From Brevibacillus laterosporus DSM 25 (GTDB taxonomy: Bacteria; Bacillota; Bacilli; Brevibacillales; Brevibacillaceae): 64,000 nucleotides of DNA. How positions within the stretch are numbered: the stretch's first letter is position 1; each line of letters opens with the position of its first letter. This document shows positions 13,664 through 22,663 of this stretch, piece by piece. The stretch covers positions 2,170,001 to 2,234,000 of the forward strand of contig NZ_CP017705.1 in the NCBI RefSeq assembly GCF_002706795.1. Direction: 5' to 3'. The translations under genes were made by a program, and so were the position numbers. The notes below the pieces were generated by a model. It was not told the origin of the DNA. It saw only the letters and a program-made list of their open reading frames with translations, and searched no databases.

Positions 13664-13843
13664 TGGAAATTCCTCCTTATAATGATCATCTAAATTAACT
13701 CTTGATAATCCCTTTGTTATAGCGACGATGAAGAGGCGTGGATGCTTTCGTTGCGCTGTTTTTAGGGGTGAGTGCTTACTTTTTACCCTACTAATAGATA
13801 GCTGAAACAAGCTAACCGAGAGCGATTCGTTGCAGTTATTTTT

Positions 13844-13869
13844 GTTTCAGTCAAAAAAAGCTAGGGTAA
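13844..13869 (+). promoter_or_regulatory. sigma-B-type promoter of yflT-like gene
   Basis: GTTTCA at 13844-13849, a 14-bp spacer, and GGGTAA at 13864-13869 match the general-stress sigma-B consensus (GTTTAA, 12-15 bp, GGGTAT). It sits about 45 nt before the start codon. The rest of the 391-nt gap after aceA holds only the terminator and the doubtful minus-strand ORF. Confidence 0.7.
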
Positions 13870-13915
13870 GTAAAGGGCAAGCAAGAAACATAAACATTTG
13901 AAGGAGGAATGAACA

Positions 13916-14242
13916 ATGGTACCACAAGTTCATGTAGTAGAAAACGGAGTACAGGTGAAAGAAGTTATTCAACAATTCGACCGTTTGGGATACGCTCCTG
14001 ATCATATTTATGTACTAGCCCATGATGAAAAGCGGACCCATACCCTTGCAGAAACTACAGAAGCGGAGGAAATAGGAGTAAGCGAGGAAGGAGTATTTGG
14101 TAGTATCGCAAATTTATTCCGTTCTCGTGGGGACGAATTGCGCTCTAAAATGGAATCGCTAGGATTGAGTAAATCAGAAGCAGAACGTTATGAGCGTGAA
14201 TTGGACAATGGTCGTGTATTAGTAGTGGCAAAACCAAATTAA
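13916..14242 (+). CDS. YflT-type general stress protein
   Basis: 108-residue cytosolic protein of the general stress protein 17M/YflT family, whose B. subtilis members belong to the sigma-B regulon. Recognisable features are the N-terminal alternating pattern VHVVENGVQVKEVIQQFDRLGY.PDHIYVL, a central GVFGSIANLFRSRGDELRSKMESLGLS segment, and a C-terminal GRVLVVAK strand. The biochemical role is unknown. A sigma-B-like promoter lies directly upstream and the rsbVW-sigB operon directly downstream, consistent with stress control. The start follows GAAGGAGGAATGAACA. Confidence 0.85.
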   Translation: MVPQVHVVENGVQVKEVIQQFDRLGYAPDHIYVLAHDEKRTHTLAETTEAEEIGVSEEGVFGSIANLFRSRGDELRSKMESLGLSKSEAERYERELDNGRVLVVAKPN

Positions 14243-14253
14243 AATAAAGAAGA

Positions 14254-14314
14254 GCCAAAGGATGAAAAACAAAAGGGGAGAGTCACATGGGATGGGTTCT
14301 CCCCATTCTTTGGC
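14254..14314 (+). terminator. long stem-loop after yflT-like gene
   Basis: GCCAAAGGATG at 14254-14264 pairs imperfectly with CATTCTTTGGC at 14304-14314, and an inner GGGGAGA pairs with TCTCCCC. There is no proper T run, so termination is plausible but not certain. Confidence 0.5.
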
Positions 14315-14349
14315 ATCTTCTAGTGATGTATCAAATATTTTTATATTGA
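14287..14349 (+). CDS. possible 20-residue hydrophobic peptide
   Basis: The ATG at 14287 follows AAAAGGGGAGAGTCAC and opens a 20-codon frame rich in W, L, I and V, ending just before the sigma-B-like promoter of rsbV. Its binding site lies in the 5' arm of the GGGGAGA/TCTCCCC hairpin. It may be a chance frame. Confidence 0.2.
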   Translation: MGWVLPILWHLLVMYQIFLY

Positions 14350-14374
14350 TTCAATAACAGATAAATGTGGGTAC
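14349..14374 (+). promoter_or_regulatory. sigma-B-type promoter of the sigB operon
   Basis: ATTCAA at 14349-14354, a 14-bp spacer and GGGTAC at 14369-14374. The spacing equals that of the yflT promoter. Autoregulation by sigma-B from a promoter before rsbV is the known B. subtilis arrangement. Confidence 0.6.
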
Positions 14375-14415
14375 ATGATAAAAGATCAGTTATTAATGCA
14401 GAGGTGATAATGAGA

Positions 14416-14772
14416 ATGAACCCAACGAATGTTTTTGAAATGACACAGCAGGAAACAGAGTCAGGCACAATTGTATTTCTGCAAGGTCAGCTTGATTTAT
14501 CGATGGCTCCTTATTTTCGAACGGTTTTGGAGCCCCTCGCTATACAAAAAGATAAAACATTAACCTTAAATCTACGAGATTTACGATATATCGATAGCAC
14601 AGGGATAGGCATTATTATTTCCTTTCTAAAAATGCGGAATGAAATGGGAACAACTTTGAATGTAGAGGAAGTTTCTCCTAAAACCCAGCGTCTGTTCGAT
14701 ATGATTGGGATTACTAAGTTTTTAATGCCACAAAAGGAATCACGTATGGATAAGACAGGAGGAACGGCATGA
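14416..14772 (+). CDS. rsbV: anti-sigma-B factor antagonist RsbV
   Basis: STAS-domain protein that in its unphosphorylated form binds RsbW and releases sigma-B. The conserved phosphorylation segment RYIDSTGIGIIISFLK is present, with the serine after Asp as the target of RsbW. Several in-frame ATGs exist; the one at 14416 is 9 nt from AGAGGTG, while 14410 is only 3 nt away and 14365 overlaps the -10 element. The 118-residue product is close to the usual length. The stop codon overlaps the rsbW start (ATGA). Confidence 0.92.
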   Translation: MNPTNVFEMTQQETESGTIVFLQGQLDLSMAPYFRTVLEPLAIQKDKTLTLNLRDLRYIDSTGIGIIISFLKMRNEMGTTLNVEEVSPKTQRLFDMIGITKFLMPQKESRMDKTGGTA

Positions 14773-15269
14773 TTGCTCAAAATAAATTAGTCCGTATGAC
14801 CATACCTGCTCATGCTGACTTTATCGATGTAGTTCGGCTCTCTTTATATGGATTAGCAACTAGAATGGGTTTTTCTTTTGAAGATATTGAAGATATGAAG
14901 GTTGCTGTATCTGAAGCTTGTAATAATGTGATTGTTCATGCCTATGAAGGAGTGGAAGATGGTTTTATTGATGTGGCGTTCGAGACAGCTCCTGAGAGTT
15001 TGCGTATTGTCATTAAAGACTATGGGGAGAGCTTTGATTACAAAACGGTGTCTGAAAAAGCGAGCTCTTTACATGATAAAGAAATAGCAGATGTAAAAGC
15101 TGGCGGTTTAGGAATCTACATGATGCAAGCGCTGACGGATGAAGTTGAGGTATCAAATGAAAATGGTACAGAGGTGGTACTTACTAAATGGCTTGGCGGA
15201 AGTCTAGGAGGGAATACGCATGCAGCAGAATCCAATGTTAGCGTCATCTCCCGGGATAGCAGAGAGTGA
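14769..15269 (+). CDS. rsbW: anti-sigma-B factor and serine kinase RsbW
   Basis: GHKL-fold kinase that binds sigma-B and phosphorylates RsbV. Visible motifs are the N box SEACNNVIVHAY, the G1 box DYGESFDY and the G2 box GGLGIYMM. 166 residues. It closely resembles RsbW rather than the paralogue SpoIIAB, especially in the N-terminal IPA....VVRLSLYGLATRMGFSFEDIEDMK segment. It overlaps rsbV by 4 nt and sigB by 50 nt, which implies translational coupling of partner proteins. Confidence 0.93.
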   Translation: MIAQNKLVRMTIPAHADFIDVVRLSLYGLATRMGFSFEDIEDMKVAVSEACNNVIVHAYEGVEDGFIDVAFETAPESLRIVIKDYGESFDYKTVSEKASSLHDKEIADVKAGGLGIYMMQALTDEVEVSNENGTEVVLTKWLGGSLGGNTHAAESNVSVISRDSRE

Positions 15270-16011
15270 TCTAGAAAAGATACGAAGGTATCAGGAAACC
15301 AGCTGCCAAGAACTAGCTACCGATTTGTTAGTTAATTATGACTCTATGATTAAAATGGCGGCTAAAAAGATCTCTCGTAACTGTCGGGATTTTTATGAGG
15401 ATTTATATCAGATTGGGCAGATATCATTACTGCGCTCATTAGAGCAATTTGATGCTAGTTTAGGATTTGCTTTTGAACCTTATGCGATGAAAAGTTTAAT
15501 TGGGCATATGAAGAATTATTTGAGAGATAAATCTTGGTATGTCCAAGTGCCACGTCGAATTAAGGAGAAGGGAGCACGTATTCAACAGGTTATTGATGAG
15601 CTAACCATTACATTGGAGCGTTCTCCAGATGTTCAGGAAATTGCCGATAAAATGGAAATGTCTGTAGAGGAAGCCATTGAGGTATTAGCTGGGCGTGAGT
15701 ATTACCAACTAACATCTCTTGATGCTCCTCTAAGTACAGACGAGGGCGGGTCAACGATTGGGGATTTAGTTAGTTCCCCAGTAGACGATTTTGGAGCGCT
15801 TGAAAATCAGTTAGATTTAGGGGAGGCGATGGAACAATTAAAGGAAGAGGAGCAAAAAGTCATATATTCTGCATACATAGACGGTTTATCTCAGCGAACC
15901 ATTGCTAATGAATTGGGAATTTCACAGATGAGTGTATGTCGTATTCAAAAAAGAGCGGTAAAGAAGCTGCGCGATATTTTATCGACAGGACATATTGTTT
16001 CGAAAAAATAG
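15220..16011 (+). CDS. sigB: RNA polymerase sigma factor SigB
   Basis: General stress sigma factor of the SigB/SigF/SigG group, 263 residues. Region 2 is seen in EDLYQIGQISLLRSLEQFDASLGFAFEPYAMKSLIGHMKNYLRD, region 3 in the segment around VPRRIKEKGARIQQVIDELT, and region 4 helix-turn-helix in SQRTIANELGISQMSVCRIQKRAVKKLRD. The start codon at 15220 follows TAGGAGGG within rsbW. Unlike B. subtilis, no rsbR, rsbS, rsbT, rsbU or rsbX genes flank it, so upstream signalling proteins must lie elsewhere. Confidence 0.93.
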   Translation: MQQNPMLASSPGIAESDLEKIRRYQETSCQELATDLLVNYDSMIKMAAKKISRNCRDFYEDLYQIGQISLLRSLEQFDASLGFAFEPYAMKSLIGHMKNYLRDKSWYVQVPRRIKEKGARIQQVIDELTITLERSPDVQEIADKMEMSVEEAIEVLAGREYYQLTSLDAPLSTDEGGSTIGDLVSSPVDDFGALENQLDLGEAMEQLKEEEQKVIYSAYIDGLSQRTIANELGISQMSVCRIQKRAVKKLRDILSTGHIVSKK

Positions 16012-16016
16012 AGAAG

Positions 16017-16043
16017 ACACGTTATTTGATAGCGTGTTTTTTT
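16017..16043 (+). terminator. sigB operon terminator
   Basis: ACACGTTAT pairs with ATAGCGTGT (9 bp, one G-T pair) followed by seven T. Confidence 0.85.
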
Positions 16044-16064
16044 GTATGGTCTATTTTCTTAACG

Positions 16065-16157
16065 CGAGCTTCTCTCGGCTCATGCTTCGGTACTAGCCAC
16101 TTCTCCTCTAACAGAGATACTTCCCTGAGGAATGGCGAGTGGAGTTACCGAGAAAGC
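16065..16157. other. imperfect long inverted structure upstream of tadA
   Basis: CTTCTCTCGG at 16069-16078 can pair with CCGAGAAAG at 16148-16156, enclosing CCACT/AGTGG and TCTCC/GGA pairs. It is not a recognisable tRNA, although B. subtilis has a tRNA-Ser near tadA. It ends just before the tadA promoter. The function is unknown. Confidence 0.35.
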
Positions 16158-16181
16158 AGTGTGGATCTACCAGAGTGAGGT

Positions 16182-16210
16182 TTGAAGTTAAGTACATCGC
16201 GAGCTATACT
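16182..16210 (+). promoter_or_regulatory. sigma-A promoter of tadA
   Basis: TTGAAG at 16182-16187 and TATACT at 16205-16210, spacer 17 bp. Confidence 0.7.
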
Positions 16211-16250
16211 GAAGAATAATAGAAATGGGTACGGAAAGTAGTGATGATAG

Positions 16251-16751
<501 letters not shown>

Positions 16752-16765
16752 AAACCGCTTTTATC

Positions 16766-17494
16766 TTACTCGTTTTCTTGTCCTTTACGTAAGGAGTTCA
16801 ATTCTTCTTCCGTTAGCTCACGGAATTCACCTAGCTCAAGTGATTCATCGAGTAAGAGAGGACCCATACGCACTCGTTTCAAGTAGACAACTTTAAGGTC
16901 GAAAGCGGCAAACATACGCTTTACCTGATGGTATTTCCCTTCCATGATGGTCACATGAATTTCAGAGATGTCCCCTGATTGGAGGATTTCCAGAGTAGCT
17001 GGCATGGTTTCATAACCATCGTCCAATGTTACACCTTGCTTGAATGCAGCAATATGTTCATCTGTAACGCGTCCCTCAATACGGGCAAAATATTCTTTGT
17101 CCACTTTCTTCTTAGGAGAAAGCAGGCTATGGGAGAGCTGCCCATCGTTGGTTAGAAGGAGAAGACCTTCTGTGTCGATATCGAGACGACCTACAGGGTG
17201 CACTTTGTGTCTCCATTCATCAGGTAACAAATCAACAACCGTTTCATGTAGGGCATCCTCAGTTGCTGAAATAACACCTGCTGGTTTATTAAGCATAACG
17301 AATACCCAACGTTTAAATAGAAGCGGAACACCATCAATTTCTATATGCTGTTGTTCTGGAATAACGTGCATACCAGGATCGGTTGCCACGATACCATCAA
17401 CAGTAACGATGCGCTGTTTGATCAGTTGTTTTACTTCCTTACGAGTTCCTTTTCCTGTGTTAGCTAATATTTTATCTAGACGTTCACGTTTCAT
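16766..17494 (-). CDS. rRNA pseudouridine synthase, RsuA/RluB family
   Basis: Isomerises uridine to pseudouridine in rRNA. The 242-residue protein has an N-terminal S4 RNA-binding domain (MKRERLDKILANTGKGTRKEVKQLI) and a catalytic domain with the family signature GRLDIDTEGLLLLTNDG containing the catalytic Asp. The C-terminal segment GKYHQVKRMFAAFDLKVVYLKRVRMGPL matches the RsuA type, which acts on 16S rRNA, better than RluB, but I cannot settle the target base. B. subtilis has no gene of this kind between tadA and the SRP RNA. Confidence 0.9.
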   Translation of the reverse strand: MKRERLDKILANTGKGTRKEVKQLIKQRIVTVDGIVATDPGMHVIPEQQHIEIDGVPLLFKRWVFVMLNKPAGVISATEDALHETVVDLLPDEWRHKVHPVGRLDIDTEGLLLLTNDGQLSHSLLSPKKKVDKEYFARIEGRVTDEHIAAFKQGVTLDDGYETMPATLEILQSGDISEIHVTIMEGKYHQVKRMFAAFDLKVVYLKRVRMGPLLLDESLELGEFRELTEEELNSLRKGQENE

Positions 17495-17683
17495 TCATTC
17501 AGCCTCACTTTGTTCTTCCTTTCTCCCTATATTGGCTGATCTGATAACGAAAATCAAGGAGACACTCTGGAAATACACTTGCTTGCTTTTTCCTGTGCTG
17601 GATTTGTTTATCGCTTGCTTATCCCAATTCTATTATGGTATGCTTAGTGAGCAAAAGATTTTCAAGTACTTTGTTTATAAAGT

Positions 17684-17956
17684 TTGCCGTGCTAGATGGG
17701 GAGGTTGCGGTGCCCTGTAACCTGCAATCCGCAGTAGCAGGATTGAATTCCTATCAGCGGTCATTTTATGTGAGGTCTGCCTTATACCATCGGTGTTGAG
17801 GATTGGGTCCTATGCAACGTGAACCTATGAACCTGGTCAGGTCCGGAAGGAAGCAGCCATAAGTAGGACCTTGCGTGTGCCGTAGGGTAGCCTGGTCTGA
17901 GTCGATTGTATAAGTAACGCTCGGATGGAATGTATCAATGATAGGTGCACGGCATC
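17684..17956 (+). ncRNA. scr: signal recognition particle RNA (large Bacillus-type scRNA)
   Basis: The universal SRP helix 8 core GGTCAGGTCCGGAAGGAAGCA is at about 17837-17857. The ends TGCCGTGC (17685-17692) and GCACGGCA (17947-17954) pair, and an Alu-like 5' domain (GGTTGCGGTGCCCTGTAACC) is present. The size of about 270 nt matches the large SRP RNA of Bacillus. Together with Ffh it targets nascent membrane and secreted proteins. The location between tadA and dnaX is conserved. The outer ends are set from the pairing and may be off by a few bases. Confidence 0.93.
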
Positions 17957-17970
17957 TATACATATAACTA

Positions 17971-18000
17971 GAACGTCACTTTTGATAAGTGGCGTTTTTT
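17971..18000 (+). terminator. SRP RNA terminator
   Basis: ACGTCACTT pairs with AAGTGGCGT around TTGAT, followed by TTTTTT. Confidence 0.85.
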
Positions 18001-18151
18001 GTTGTTACCTGGCGAAGGCTAGCGATATATTTTGGAGGAAAACTATTCCATACAAGCAGGGGCTTACCATTTTGTTGCCGAATCTGTATTTGAAGTCTAC
18101 TAAAAGTAAAAACCGCTTACTGAAAGTAATGGGGAAGGGGAGAGGCGACAG

Positions 18152-19585
18152 TTGGAGAAAATAATAACGTCACAGAAGTGCCATGCTTTCTCAAGACTAA
18201 AGCAATACTCACAACACATCAAGCACGCTTTACTCATTGTTGATGGACAGGGTCTCATTTTGGAAGTGAGTGAAGCCTTATTACAGGCAACAGGGTTTAG
18301 CTATGAACAGATCATCGCTGCACCATTTCAAAAAGTAATACCGTATATGAATTCTGTGAGTCATCTTTACGATAGTTTATTAGACAAAGAAAAACAGTCG
18401 TTAAAACCAACAGAAATGATTTATCAAGATGTTCAGGGTAAAAAATCAAAAACACCTGTTATGATTACTACTTCTTATAAAAATGAGGAGCCGATTTATT
18501 TTTTCCATTTATTCCAGCTAACCAAAGATTTATCCATATCCCTATCCCAACGTATGGCTAACCAACTCACCTCTGAAATTAATCTGGGTGTCGTCGTTCT
18601 AGATGTTCAGGCTCGATTGGTCGATATAAGTCAAGTAGCCTGTAAAATATTAGGTGTAGAACGAATGCTTGTATTAAATCAGCATATTGATCAGGTTTTT
18701 GCAGGGATTCCTGAGGAGCAGCGACTAGTACAACGAGAGCTTTTAGAGGGGGTAAAATTCCAAAATAAAGCTATGTCTTGGACAAATCAAAAGCAACGTT
18801 ACGAGCTTTTAGTAGACTCTAATACTTTGCATAATGAAGTAGGTCAAATTGTTGGAGCTTATGTTATCTTTAAAGATGTGACCAATATGCGTTCATTGGA
18901 ACAAAAGATTGAGCGGAGTGACCGGCTTGCGATGATCGGACAAATCGCAGCAGGGACTGCTCATGAAATAAGAAATCCGTTAACTTCAATCAAAGGCTTT
19001 TTACAAATGTTTCAGCAATCCTTTAAGGAAAACGGGATGGATAAAGAAAAGACTTTTACTGATATTATGTTAACTGAATTGCATCGGATTAATTCATTAG
19101 TCAGTGAATTTCTGCTTCTGAGCAAACCTCGCGATGTTCAATATCAAATGATCAGTTTACATACTGTCTTTGAAGAAATCATGCCTATCGTCGAGAATGA
19201 AGCTTTGTTGCATGGAATTGAGGTTCGTTACACAGGGACAGAGGCCTTACCGATGGTTGTCGGTGATGCTGAACTATTAAAGCAGGTTTTCTTAAATATC
19301 TGTAAAAATGGAATGGAAGCTATGGGAAATGAAGGAACCCTGACGGTATCATACCATTACGAAGAGGATTCCAACAAGATTAGTCTAAATATTCAAGATA
19401 CAGGACCTGGGATACCTGGATATTTAATTGATAAGATTTTCGATCCTTTTTTCACAACAAAAGATGAAGGGACTGGGCTAGGGTTATCTGTTTGCCAAAA
19501 AATCATTCATGATATTGGAGGACAAATCCGTGTCTCCTCTAAAGGATTTGGAACGACCTTTCACATTTTATTATCATATATGTAA
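18152..19585 (+). CDS. soluble PAS-domain sensor histidine kinase
   Basis: 477 residues without membrane segments. Two PAS domains are recognisable, at about residues 20-130 (HALLIVDGQGLILEVSEALLQATGFS) and about 145-250 (INLGVVVLDVQARLVDISQVACKILGV). They are followed by a HisKA dimerisation domain with phospho-acceptor His in GTAHEIRNPLTSIKGFLQM, and an ATPase domain with N box (QVFLNICKNGMEAM), G1 (DTGPGIP) and G2 (GTGLGLSVC). The domain order is that of KinA/KinE-type sporulation kinases, which phosphorylate Spo0F. There is no response regulator next to it, which also fits an orphan phosphorelay kinase. The start is TTG after GGGGAGAGG. B. subtilis has no kinase between scr and dnaX. Confidence 0.88.
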   Translation: MEKIITSQKCHAFSRLKQYSQHIKHALLIVDGQGLILEVSEALLQATGFSYEQIIAAPFQKVIPYMNSVSHLYDSLLDKEKQSLKPTEMIYQDVQGKKSKTPVMITTSYKNEEPIYFFHLFQLTKDLSISLSQRMANQLTSEINLGVVVLDVQARLVDISQVACKILGVERMLVLNQHIDQVFAGIPEEQRLVQRELLEGVKFQNKAMSWTNQKQRYELLVDSNTLHNEVGQIVGAYVIFKDVTNMRSLEQKIERSDRLAMIGQIAAGTAHEIRNPLTSIKGFLQMFQQSFKENGMDKEKTFTDIMLTELHRINSLVSEFLLLSKPRDVQYQMISLHTVFEEIMPIVENEALLHGIEVRYTGTEALPMVVGDAELLKQVFLNICKNGMEAMGNEGTLTVSYHYEEDSNKISLNIQDTGPGIPGYLIDKIFDPFFTTKDEGTGLGLSVCQKIIHDIGGQIRVSSKGFGTTFHILLSYM

Positions 19586-19588
19586 AAA

Positions 19589-19643
19589 AACATAGCGCTC
19601 GGGGCGTCCTCATGTATAGTGAGATGTATCTGAGTGCTATGTT
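19589..19643. repeat. inverted repeat between kinase gene and dnaX
   Basis: AACATAGCGCTC at 19589-19600 pairs with GAGTGCTATGTT at 19632-19643. There is no T run on the plus strand; on the minus strand it is followed by TTTTTTT, but no minus-strand gene ends there. Confidence 0.6.
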
Positions 19644-19677
19644 ATTTGAGTTCAAATATGGGTTGGCGTAACCAACT

Positions 19678-19707
19678 TTGGAAAAAGGCTATTGCTTATA
19701 GTATAAT
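19678..19707 (+). promoter_or_regulatory. sigma-A promoter of dnaX
   Basis: TTGGAA at 19678-19683 and a perfect TATAAT at 19702-19707 with an 18-bp spacer. Confidence 0.65.
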
Positions 19708-19756
19708 AGATAAGATCAGAAGGTTTGACAAAACAGGTGAGAAGGAGTGAGCAAGG

Positions 19757-21538
19757 ATGGCTTATACAGCGCTATATCGGGTATATAGACCGCAAACCTT
19801 TGGTGATGTGATTGGACAAACTCATGTCACAACTACCTTGCAAAATGCTCTTCGCGAGGGGCGACTTTCGCATGCTTACCTGTTTAATGGACCAAGGGGA
19901 ACAGGGAAGACTAGTGCAGCTAAGATTATGGCAAAAGCAGTAAACTGTCAGAATCCACAGGCTGGTGAACCTTGTAACCAATGTCCAGCATGTATAGCAA
20001 TTACAGAAGGCTCAGTGACCGATGTCTTGGAGATTGACGCTGCATCAAATCGTGGTGTAGAAGAAATTCGAGATATACGTGATAAGGTCAAATTTGCACC
20101 AAGCGAAGTAAAATATAAAGTGTACATTATTGATGAAGTACACATGCTGACAACAGAGGCGTTTAACGCACTGTTAAAAACATTAGAAGAACCACCTGGG
20201 CACGTACTATTCATCTTAGCAACGACCGAGCCACATAAGCTACCAGCAACCATTATTTCCCGTTGTCAGCGCTTTGATTTTCATCGCATATCACTAGCTG
20301 AAATGACCCGCCGTTTACAGCATATATGTGATGCTCAACAAATTGAAGCTGAGGAACAAGCACTCCAGTTGGTTGCTAAAATGGCTGAGGGTGGAATGCG
20401 TGATGCACTTAGCTTGCTAGATCAGGCGATTAGCTATAGCGGGAATCAAGTGAGTGCATCCGATGTGTTAAAGATTACAGGGGCTGTGTCACAAGCTTAT
20501 TTTTCTACTCTTGGTCATATGATTTCTGAACAAAATGTAACTGGGGTAATGGAAGAGCTGGAGAAGATTATGTCTCAGGGAAAAGACCCTGAACAGTTCT
20601 TACAAGATCTATTGTTCTATTTTAGGGATATGTTGTTATATAAAACAGCCCCTAATTTGGAAGAAATTATGGAACGTACACTCATTGATGAAAAATTCCC
20701 AGATGTAGCCAACAGATTTGCTCTGCCTGTTTTATATGAAGTAATAGAGCAGCTTAATCAGGCCTTGACTCAACTTAAATGGTCGACGTTTGCACGAGTT
20801 TTGGTAGAGATGACATTAGTTCGCTTATGCCACCTATCTGCCCCAACTTCCAAAGCTGTTCCTGTATCTACAGGGCAAGAAGTATTGGAGGCTGGTCATG
20901 GAGTAGGTGTGGTATCTGAACCAAACCTTGCTTCTGGAGGGACTGGAGCGGTTTCTAGCCCAGATGTAACTCCTCTCTTAGAGCGTGTAAAAATGCTAGA
21001 AGAGAAACTGAATCAAATTCTACAGGGGAACCTTGTAGGAGGAGGAAAGTCGCCTTCAGAGGATGGGAAACAACGAGAAGTCCGACGGGCTATGCCGGTT
21101 ACAGGCGGCTCGAAGACTTCTATGACAAAGGTACGCGAAACCGTTCGACAAGTGGATGAGGGACTTTCTCAAAAAATTCGTGGTTCGTGGGGCCAAATTT
21201 TATCAGAAGTGAAAAAAGTTCACTATAAATATCATGCATGGGTCGTAAGCGGTCAGCCGACTGTTGCTAGCTCTGATGCTGTTATTGTTACTTTTAAAGG
21301 ATCGATTCATTGTGAAAAAACAATGGAACCAGAGCTAAGAGGTATTGTAGAGCGTGCGTTTCTTACTGTATCAGGTACACCACTCCAGCTTCTATCCATA
21401 ACAGAAGAAGAGTGGGAAAATGTCCGGGGAGAACAAACGCATTCAAATTCCACAGGATCAGATCAGCCTCCAGAGGACCCGTTTATAGCTGAAGCGATTC
21501 GAGTCGCTGGAGAAAGATTGACTCACATTAAGGAATAA
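19757..21538 (+). CDS. dnaX: DNA polymerase III subunits gamma/tau
   Basis: AAA+ subunit of the clamp loader that opens the beta clamp and ties polymerase to helicase. 593 residues. The N-terminal ATPase has Walker [13 protein letters not shown], a zinc knuckle in [16 protein letters not shown], Walker [23 protein letters not shown], and the arginine-finger segment SRCQRFDF. A linker of low complexity (about 370-450) precedes a tau-like C-terminal domain. I see no obvious slippery-sequence frameshift signal. It leads an operon with ybaB and recR, as in other Bacillales. Confidence 0.97.
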   Translation: MAYTALYRVYRPQTFGDVIGQTHVTTTLQNALREGRLSHAYLFNGPRGTGKTSAAKIMAKAVNCQNPQAGEPCNQCPACIAITEGSVTDVLEIDAASNRGVEEIRDIRDKVKFAPSEVKYKVYIIDEVHMLTTEAFNALLKTLEEPPGHVLFILATTEPHKLPATIISRCQRFDFHRISLAEMTRRLQHICDAQQIEAEEQALQLVAKMAEGGMRDALSLLDQAISYSGNQVSASDVLKITGAVSQAYFSTLGHMISEQNVTGVMEELEKIMSQGKDPEQFLQDLLFYFRDMLLYKTAPNLEEIMERTLIDEKFPDVANRFALPVLYEVIEQLNQALTQLKWSTFARVLVEMTLVRLCHLSAPTSKAVPVSTGQEVLEAGHGVGVVSEPNLASGGTGAVSSPDVTPLLERVKMLEEKLNQILQGNLVGGGKSPSEDGKQREVRRAMPVTGGSKTSMTKVRETVRQVDEGLSQKIRGSWGQILSEVKKVHYKYHAWVVSGQPTVASSDAVIVTFKGSIHCEKTMEPELRGIVERAFLTVSGTPLQLLSITEEEWENVRGEQTHSNSTGSDQPPEDPFIAEAIRVAGERLTHIKE

Positions 21539-21572
21539 AGCAGAAAACATATATTTAAAGGAGGAATTACGA

Positions 21573-21884
21573 ATGAAAAACATGCAACAAATGATGAAAC
21601 AAGTAAAAAAAATGCAGGATGAGATGCAAAAAGCACAAGAACAATTGAAAGACAGAGTAGTAGAAGGTACAGCTGGCGGTGGCGCTGTAGTTGTAAAAGC
21701 GAATGGACATAAGCAAGTCATTGATGTAACAATCAATCCAGAAGTAGTTGACCCAGAAGACGTGGAAATGCTGCAAGATCTAGTACTTGCTGCCATTAAC
21801 GATGCTATGAAAAATGTCGATGAAGTAGTTGGAAAAGAAATGGGACGCTTTACTGGCGGTATGAACATTCCTGGATTGTTCTAA
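21573..21884 (+). CDS. yaaK: YbaB/EbfC nucleoid-associated protein
   Basis: 103-residue DNA-binding protein of the YbaB/EbfC family. The N-terminal helix ([25 protein letters not shown]) is followed by a three-strand sheet ([26 protein letters not shown]) and the C-terminal [28 protein letters not shown]. It is linked to dnaX (34 nt) and recR (37 nt), the standard dnaX-ybaB-recR operon. Confidence 0.95.
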   Translation: MKNMQQMMKQVKKMQDEMQKAQEQLKDRVVEGTAGGGAVVVKANGHKQVIDVTINPEVVDPEDVEMLQDLVLAAINDAMKNVDEVVGKEMGRFTGGMNIPGLF

Positions 21885-21921
21885 TTTACCAGCATAAGCT
21901 CCCGTAAAGGAGTAGGTCGTT

Positions 21922-22518
21922 GTGTTTTATCCAGAGCCCGTCTCGAAATTAATAGAAGGTTTTATGAAATTGCCGGGCATTGGACCAAAAACAGCAAGTC
22001 GGTTAGCTTTTCATGTGTTAAGCATGAAGGAAGATGACGTACTTGATTTAGCAAAAGCATTGGTTAACGCCAAACGGCAACTGCACTACTGCTCGGTTTG
22101 TAATAATATCACCGATTCGGACCCATGTCAGATTTGCCGCGATAAAAGCCGTGATGGTTCTATCATCTGTGTAGTTCAAGAACCAAAAGACTTGGTTGCC
22201 ATGGAACGAACCAGAGAATTTACGGGATATTATCATGTTCTGCATGGTGCTATTTCACCTATGGATGGGATTGGTCCTGAAGATATTCATATTCCCGATC
22301 TGCTCAAACGGTTAGGTGATGAACAAGTACAAGAACTGATTTTAGCTACAAACCCTAATATTGAAGGGGAAGCTACAGCAATGTATATTTCCCGTTTAGT
22401 AAAACCTTTTGGCATTCGTGTCACACGTATTGCTCATGGTCTACCTGTAGGTGGGGATTTAGAGTATGCTGATGAAGTAACATTGACCAAAGCGTTAGAA
22501 GGTCGCCGAGAATTATAA
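21922..22518 (+). CDS. recR: recombination mediator RecR
   Basis: Acts with RecO and RecF to load RecA on gapped DNA. 198 residues: an N-terminal helix-hairpin-helix ([20 protein letters not shown]), a four-cysteine zinc finger ([16 protein letters not shown]), and a Toprim domain ([16 protein letters not shown] ... [13 protein letters not shown]). The GTG start follows AAAGGAG at 10 nt. Confidence 0.97.
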   Translation: MFYPEPVSKLIEGFMKLPGIGPKTASRLAFHVLSMKEDDVLDLAKALVNAKRQLHYCSVCNNITDSDPCQICRDKSRDGSIICVVQEPKDLVAMERTREFTGYYHVLHGAISPMDGIGPEDIHIPDLLKRLGDEQVQELILATNPNIEGEATAMYISRLVKPFGIRVTRIAHGLPVGGDLEYADEVTLTKALEGRREL

Positions 22519-22530
22519 TAATAGGGATAA

Positions 22531-22559
22531 GAGGTGCATGAGAAATCATGCGCCTTTTT
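22531..22559 (+). terminator. dnaX-ybaB-recR terminator
   Basis: AGGTGCATGA pairs with TCATGCGCCT around GAAA, followed by TTTTT. Confidence 0.85.
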
Positions 22560-22663
22560 GTTATTTGTTATATGAGATAATATAAGATATTTTAAGGTTG
22601 AAATGAAAGAAAGTGCTTTTTCACTAGGACGAGGCATAACCTAAAGAGTAGGAGAGTGAATGA

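Noticed and set aside
14769-16011. Reading the operon as spoIIAB-sigF
   Set aside because: The kinase N-terminus and sigma factor match RsbW and SigB better, sigma-B-like promoters are present, and a stress gene is adjacent.
19757-21538. Programmed frameshift in dnaX
   Set aside because: No convincing A-rich slippery sequence with a following stem was seen at the gamma/tau boundary.
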